DNA of 59,019 bases. Source: Halomonas sp. KAO. Its GTDB lineage: Bacteria; Pseudomonadota; Gammaproteobacteria; Pseudomonadales; Halomonadaceae. A model generated the notes under the pieces. That model had not been told where the DNA came from, made no database searches, and saw only the letters and a program-made list of their open reading frames with translations. Each line of letters opens with the position of its first letter. Within the stretch, counting starts at the first letter, position 1. Below, one piece after another: positions 55,385 through 59,019 of the stretch. Location of the stretch: contig NZ_JADNRL010000003.1 in the NCBI RefSeq assembly GCF_015595025.1, positions 1 through 59,019 of the forward strand. The letters are read 5' to 3'. Made by a program: the position numbers and the translations under genes.

Positions 55385-57832
55385 ATGCTCACCCTGATCC
55401 TGCTGATCGTGGCCATCGTCGGCCTGTTGGTGGTGATGCGCCGCGAGGCGGGAGCCCTGCCCGCCCTGGCGGTACTCGCCACCACCGGGCTGGTCAGCCT
55501 GCTCGTCGCCTCCCCCGTGCTGGGCATCCTGCTGCTGCTTGGCGCCGCAGGCGTGGCCGCCGCCGGGCTGCCGGCCCTGCGCGGCAAGTGGCTGACCCCT
55601 CGCCTGTTCACGCTGTTCAAGAAGGTCTCGCCCAAGGTCTCCGAGACCGAGCGCGTGGCGCTGGAGGCCGGCAGCGTCGCCTGGGACGGCGAGCTCTTCA
55701 CCGGCAAGCCGAACTGGCAGGCCCTGCTCGACTACACCGACGATGGGTTGAGCGAGGAGGAACAGGCCTTCCTCGACAACCAGTGCTCGGTGGCCGCCGG
55801 CATGTGCAATGCCTGGGATATCGCCAAGGAGCGGGCCGACCTGCCCCAGCCGCTGTGGGATCACCTCAAGCAGGAGCGCTACTTCGGGATGATCATTCCC
55901 AAGGAGTACGGCGGCCTCGGCTTCTCGGCCAAGGCCCAGTCGCTGGTGCTGCAGAAGCTGTCGATCAACGAGACCCTGATGGTCACCGTTGGCGTGCCCA
56001 ACTCCCTGGGGCCGGGCGAGCTGCTGCTGAAGTACGGCACCGACGAGCAGAAGAATCACTACCTGCCCCGCCTGGCCGACGGCCGCGAGATTCCCTGCTT
56101 CGGCCTGACCGGCCCGCGCGCCGGCAGTGATGCGACCTCGCTGCCCGATACCGGCGTGGTCTGCAGGCAGGTGGTCGATGGCGAGGAGGTACTCGGCCTG
56201 CGCCTCAACTTCGAGAAGCGCTGGATCACCCTGGCACCCATCGCCACCGTGGTGGGCCTGGCCTTCCGCCTCTTCGACCCGGACCATCTGCTCGGCGAGG
56301 AGGAGGATCGCGGCATCACCCTGGCACTCATCCCTCGCGATGCCGAGGGCATGGAGATCGGCCGCCGGCATCACCCCATCGGCAGCCCCTTCCTGAATGG
56401 TCCGATCCGCGGCAAGGATGTCTTCGTCCCCCTGGATACCATCATCGGCGGCGAGGCGATGATCGGCCAGGGCTGGCGCATGCTGGTGGAGTGCCTCTCG
56501 GTGGGTCGCTGTATCACCCTGCCTTCCGGTGCCACCGGCACCGCGCGTTACGCCATCGGCTGGAGCGGCGGCTTCGCCCGCATCCGTCGCCAGTTCAACG
56601 TGCCCGTGGCCGAGATGGAGGGTGTACAGGAGCCGCTGGCCCGCATGACCGCACTGGGCTATATCGCCCAGGCCGCGGTCTACCAAACCGCCAACACCAT
56701 CGATCACGGCGAGAAGCCGGCGGTCCCCTCGGCGATCCTCAAGAGCCAGCTCACCGAATACCAGCGGGTGATCCTCGGCGATGCCATGGACATCCATGGC
56801 GGCAAGGCGGTGACCCTGGGTCCGCGCAACTATCTGGGGATCGGCTATAGCGCCAACCCGGTGGCGATCACCGTGGAGGGCGCCAATATCATGACGCGTA
56901 ACCTGATGATCTTCGGTCAGGGCGCCATCCGCTGTCATCCCTATGTCCTCGAGGAGCTGGCCGCCAAGGATGCCGATGATACCCAGGCCTTCGATCGCGC
57001 CTTCTTCAGCCATGCCGGCCTGATCTTCGGCAACGCCGCCCGCGCCTTCACCCAGGGACTGGGCATCGGCAAGCCGGCAGTACCCTTCGATGGCGAAGCT
57101 ACCCGCTACGCCCAGGAGATCGCCCGGCTCTCCGCCGGCTTCGGACTCTGCGCCGATGCCGCCATGGCCAGCCTCGGCGCGACCCTCAAGCTGCGTGAAA
57201 TGCTCTCCGCCCGGCTGGGCGATGTGCTCTCCAACCTCTATCTCGCCTCCATGGTGATCAAGCAGTGGCACGAGGGAGACAGGGTCGAGGGCGAGGAGGC
57301 CCTGCTTCACTACAGCTGCCGGCTACTGCTGGGCCGTGCCGAGCAGGCCCTGGACGAGCTGTTCGACAACCTGCCCAACCGCGCCCTCGCCGGAGTGCTG
57401 CGGCGGGTGGTGATGCCGCGGGGCAAGCGCTTCAAGCGCCCCCACGATGACCTGGCCCGCCGCATCGCCCAGGCGGTCTCCCATGACAGCGCCCTGCGCA
57501 CGAAGCTGCTGGCCAATACCTGGAGCAGCGACGATGGCCCCGAGGCCAACTTCCTGGCCCGCTACAACGCCCTGCTGGCGACCCAGGAGCGCGCCGAGGG
57601 GCTCTACCGCACGCTCAACAAGGCCTATGCCAAGGGCGAGCTTGCCGCCGATGCCCTGCACCCCGAGCAGCGGGTCGAGGCGGGCCTGGCCCAGGGGGTC
57701 ATCTCACAGGAGGATGCCGCCTTTATGCGCGAGCGCGAGGCCCAGGTACTGGAGCTGCTGACCGTGGACGACTTCGAGTACGACGCCTTCGTGATCGACA
57801 AGTCCAAGGTACTGCGCCATAACGCCGCCTGA
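55385..57832 (+). CDS. fadE: acyl-CoA dehydrogenase FadE
   Basis: An 815-residue long-form acyl-CoA dehydrogenase. Two N-terminal hydrophobic helices (residues 2-60) anchor it to the membrane. The ACAD domain follows with IPKEYGGLGFSAKAQSLVLQK, CFGLTGPRAGSDATSLPDTGVV as flavin/substrate region, and the IHGGKAVTLGPRNYLG segment. The long C-terminal extension is that of FadE/YafH. It catalyses the first step of fatty-acid beta-oxidation. It is monocistronic. Confidence 0.95.
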   Translation: MLTLILLIVAIVGLLVVMRREAGALPALAVLATTGLVSLLVASPVLGILLLLGAAGVAAAGLPALRGKWLTPRLFTLFKKVSPKVSETERVALEAGSVAWDGELFTGKPNWQALLDYTDDGLSEEEQAFLDNQCSVAAGMCNAWDIAKERADLPQPLWDHLKQERYFGMIIPKEYGGLGFSAKAQSLVLQKLSINETLMVTVGVPNSLGPGELLLKYGTDEQKNHYLPRLADGREIPCFGLTGPRAGSDATSLPDTGVVCRQVVDGEEVLGLRLNFEKRWITLAPIATVVGLAFRLFDPDHLLGEEEDRGITLALIPRDAEGMEIGRRHHPIGSPFLNGPIRGKDVFVPLDTIIGGEAMIGQGWRMLVECLSVGRCITLPSGATGTARYAIGWSGGFARIRRQFNVPVAEMEGVQEPLARMTALGYIAQAAVYQTANTIDHGEKPAVPSAILKSQLTEYQRVILGDAMDIHGGKAVTLGPRNYLGIGYSANPVAITVEGANIMTRNLMIFGQGAIRCHPYVLEELAAKDADDTQAFDRAFFSHAGLIFGNAARAFTQGLGIGKPAVPFDGEATRYAQEIARLSAGFGLCADAAMASLGATLKLREMLSARLGDVLSNLYLASMVIKQWHEGDRVEGEEALLHYSCRLLLGRAEQALDELFDNLPNRALAGVLRRVVMPRGKRFKRPHDDLARRIAQAVSHDSALRTKLLANTWSSDDGPEANFLARYNALLATQERAEGLYRTLNKAYAKGELAADALHPEQRVEAGLAQGVISQEDAAFMREREAQVLELLTVDDFEYDAFVIDKSKVLRHNAA

Positions 57833-57854
57833 CGCTCACCTTTCCCCCCGTCCC

Positions 57855-57878
57855 ATGCCCCGGCCAACGCCGGGGCAT
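57855..57878 (+). terminator. intrinsic terminator of fadE
   Basis: ATGCCCCGGC-CAAC-GCCGGGGCAT is a perfect 10-bp stem followed by TTTTCGTT. Confidence 0.9.
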
Positions 57879-57965
57879 TTTCGTTCGGTCTCGGGCAGAA
57901 GTAAGACTTGCCTGCGCCAGGACGCGTCCCTTGCTCCTTTGCTCCTTGTTTCTTGACCCGGGCTG

Positions 57966-59019
57966 CTACAGGGGCCAGACCAGCAGGATCAAGGGCACGG
58001 AAACCGACAGCGCCACCAGCGAGAGGGGCAGGCCAAGCCTCCAGTAGTCACTGAAGCGGTAACCACCGGGTCCCATCACCAGGGTGTTGGACTGGTGGCC
58101 GATGGGGGTCAGGAAGGCACAGGAGGCGCTCACCGCCACCACCATCAGGAAGGGGTCCACCGAGGTATCAAAGCCCGACGCCAGGCTCGCGGCGATCGGT
58201 GCCATCAGCAGCGCCGCGGCGGCATTGTTGACGATATTGGAAAGCACCATGGCGAGCAGGAAGAGCACCACCAGCGTGACCACCACCGGCCAGTCGCTGC
58301 CCCAGGCGAGCATCGCCTCGGCGATGAGGGCCGCCCCGCCGCTGCTCTCAAGCGCCTCGCCCACCGGGATCATCGCCCCGAGCAGCACGATCACCGGCCC
58401 GTCGATGGCCTGATAGCCCTCGCGCAGCGGCAGCACGCCGACCAGCAGCGAGATCAGGGCCGCCGTGGAGAGCGCCACCGCCGCCGGCAGTAGATCAAGC
58501 AGCATGGCCAGGATGGCGGTGGCGAAGATGGCGAGCGATACCAGCAGCAGGCGCGGCTGCCCCAGGGTCAGGTTGCGGCTGGCCAGCGGCAGGCAGCCAA
58601 GGGTCGACAGACTCTCGGCCAGCTCGCTCTCATCGCCCTGCAGCAACAGTACATCCCCGGCACGAAAGCGGATCTCGTGCAGACGCTGCCTGAGGCGACC
58701 CCCATCCCGGGCGACGGCGACCAGATGCAGACTGAACTGGTTCTGCAGTCGCAGCTGGGCCACCGTGCGGTTGATCATCTTCGAGTCGTTGCGTACCACG
58801 GCCTCGACCAGCTGCAACCCCTCTGTATCGACCCCCTTGCTCTCCCTGTCCGATTTTCCGTTGACCTTGCGGTGGGCACTGTCCCTCTTGCCGCGATCCT
58901 CCGAGACAGCAGGGGCATGCTCCGGCGCGGTCTCCCCAGCGCTCTTCTCCTCATCCTCCCCCCCCCCCTCTTCGCCATTCTCCGGCTCCTCCTGGGCCTC
59001 CTTTCCCAGTCGCAGCCCC
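57966..59019 (-). CDS. SLC13-type permease with TrkA-C domains (5' end outside window)
   Basis: The frame stays open from the stop at 57966 to the right edge, so the N-terminus is missing. In the coding direction the visible part starts with about 65 residues of charged, Gly/Glu-rich linker. An RCK_C/TrkA_C domain follows (LQLVEAVVRNDSKMINRTVAQL to VLLLQGDESEL). A second membrane half of about six helices contains NIVNNAAAALLMAPIA and TPIGHQSNTLVMGPGGY, typical of sodium:sulfate or dicarboxylate-type SLC13 carriers. The TTG at 58817 is not a real start. The linker contains a run of 11 G. Substrate unknown. Confidence 0.87.
   Translation of the reverse strand, partial: GLRLGKEAQEEPENGEEGGGEDEEKSAGETAPEHAPAVSEDRGKRDSAHRKVNGKSDRESKGVDTEGLQLVEAVVRNDSKMINRTVAQLRLQNQFSLHLVAVARDGGRLRQRLHEIRFRAGDVLLLQGDESELAESLSTLGCLPLASRNLTLGQPRLLLVSLAIFATAILAMLLDLLPAAVALSTAALISLLVGVLPLREGYQAIDGPVIVLLGAMIPVGEALESSGGAALIAEAMLAWGSDWPVVVTLVVLFLLAMVLSNIVNNAAAALLMAPIAASLASGFDTSVDPFLMVVAVSASCAFLTPIGHQSNTLVMGPGGYRFSDYWRLGLPLSLVALSVSVPLILLVWPL

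Noticed and set aside
55316..57310. 664-codon minus-strand frame antisense to fadE
   Set aside because: FadE is unmistakable on the plus strand. The antisense frame has no motif and no plausible start region.
58775..58978. Separate small minus-strand gene at the right edge
   Set aside because: It is out of frame with the SLC13-type gene, whose own frame is open to the window edge.

Overview
The window reads as chromosomal DNA of a halophilic or halotolerant gammaproteobacterium, most likely Halomonadaceae (Halomonas or a close relative). This is inferred from the high G+C, the gene orders rnd-ycgL-ycgN and dnaX-ybaB-recR, a choX/betIBA choline-to-betaine locus, an EctC-type protein, and two mechanosensitive channels (MscK and MscS). 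No phage, transposase, integrase or CRISPR array is visible.

Layout. 1-5.9 kb (all minus): a truncated secreted protein with Asp/Gly/Ser repeats, ycgN, ycgL, rnd, recR, ybaB, dnaX. 6-7.2 kb: a KfrA-like coiled-coil DNA-binding protein. 7.2-10.9 kb (minus): an ABC transporter operon ending in an acetylpolyamine-amidohydrolase-like gene. 11.2 kb: the SRP 4.5S RNA gene (minus). 11.5-14.9 kb: an ATP-grasp protein followed by a 683-residue unknown protein that carries a papain-like Gln/Cys/His/Asn arrangement. 15-20.5 kb: tlyA, mscK, pldA. 20.5-23 kb: two DUF883 genes with matching promoters flank yqjE/yqjK-like genes and a barnase/barstar pair. 23-26 kb: an amidase, a solitary ectoine-synthase paralogue and a BaiN/YhiN-like flavoprotein. 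26.3-30.5 kb: an RND efflux pair. 30.7-40.2 kb: a DUF3617 gene, tRNA-Ser, mscS, a VOC gene beside a LysR gene broken by one stop codon, a LysR/CurA divergent pair, a thioesterase/nitroreductase operon behind a palindromic operator candidate, and yadG-yadH-queF.

40.3-44.4 kb is a thiamine-responsive locus. A TPP riboswitch precedes a sodium:solute symporter. A second TPP riboswitch on the opposite strand precedes an SDR gene and a flavin-dependent monooxygenase gene. The two units converge on one terminator. 44.5-50 kb holds eleven tRNA genes: three tandem Glu-Gly pairs with repeated 22-nt tRNA-Gly 3' fragments, two Met genes in inverted orientation, three Asn genes and, earlier in the window, one Ser. 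Among the 44.5-50 kb genes lie an M18 aminopeptidase and the Prc protease, with 12-bp and 15-bp tandem arrays below the Asn genes. 50-55.1 kb: choX diverges from betIBA across a BetI operator. 55.4-57.8 kb: fadE. The right edge cuts an SLC13-type transporter gene containing an 11-base G tract.

Strongest leads for something undescribed are the ATP-grasp/papain-like gene pair, the TPP-riboswitch-controlled SDR/monooxygenase operon, and the tRNA-Glu/Gly repeat array with tRNA 3'-end fragments. All functions are read from sequence by eye; no database search was run.
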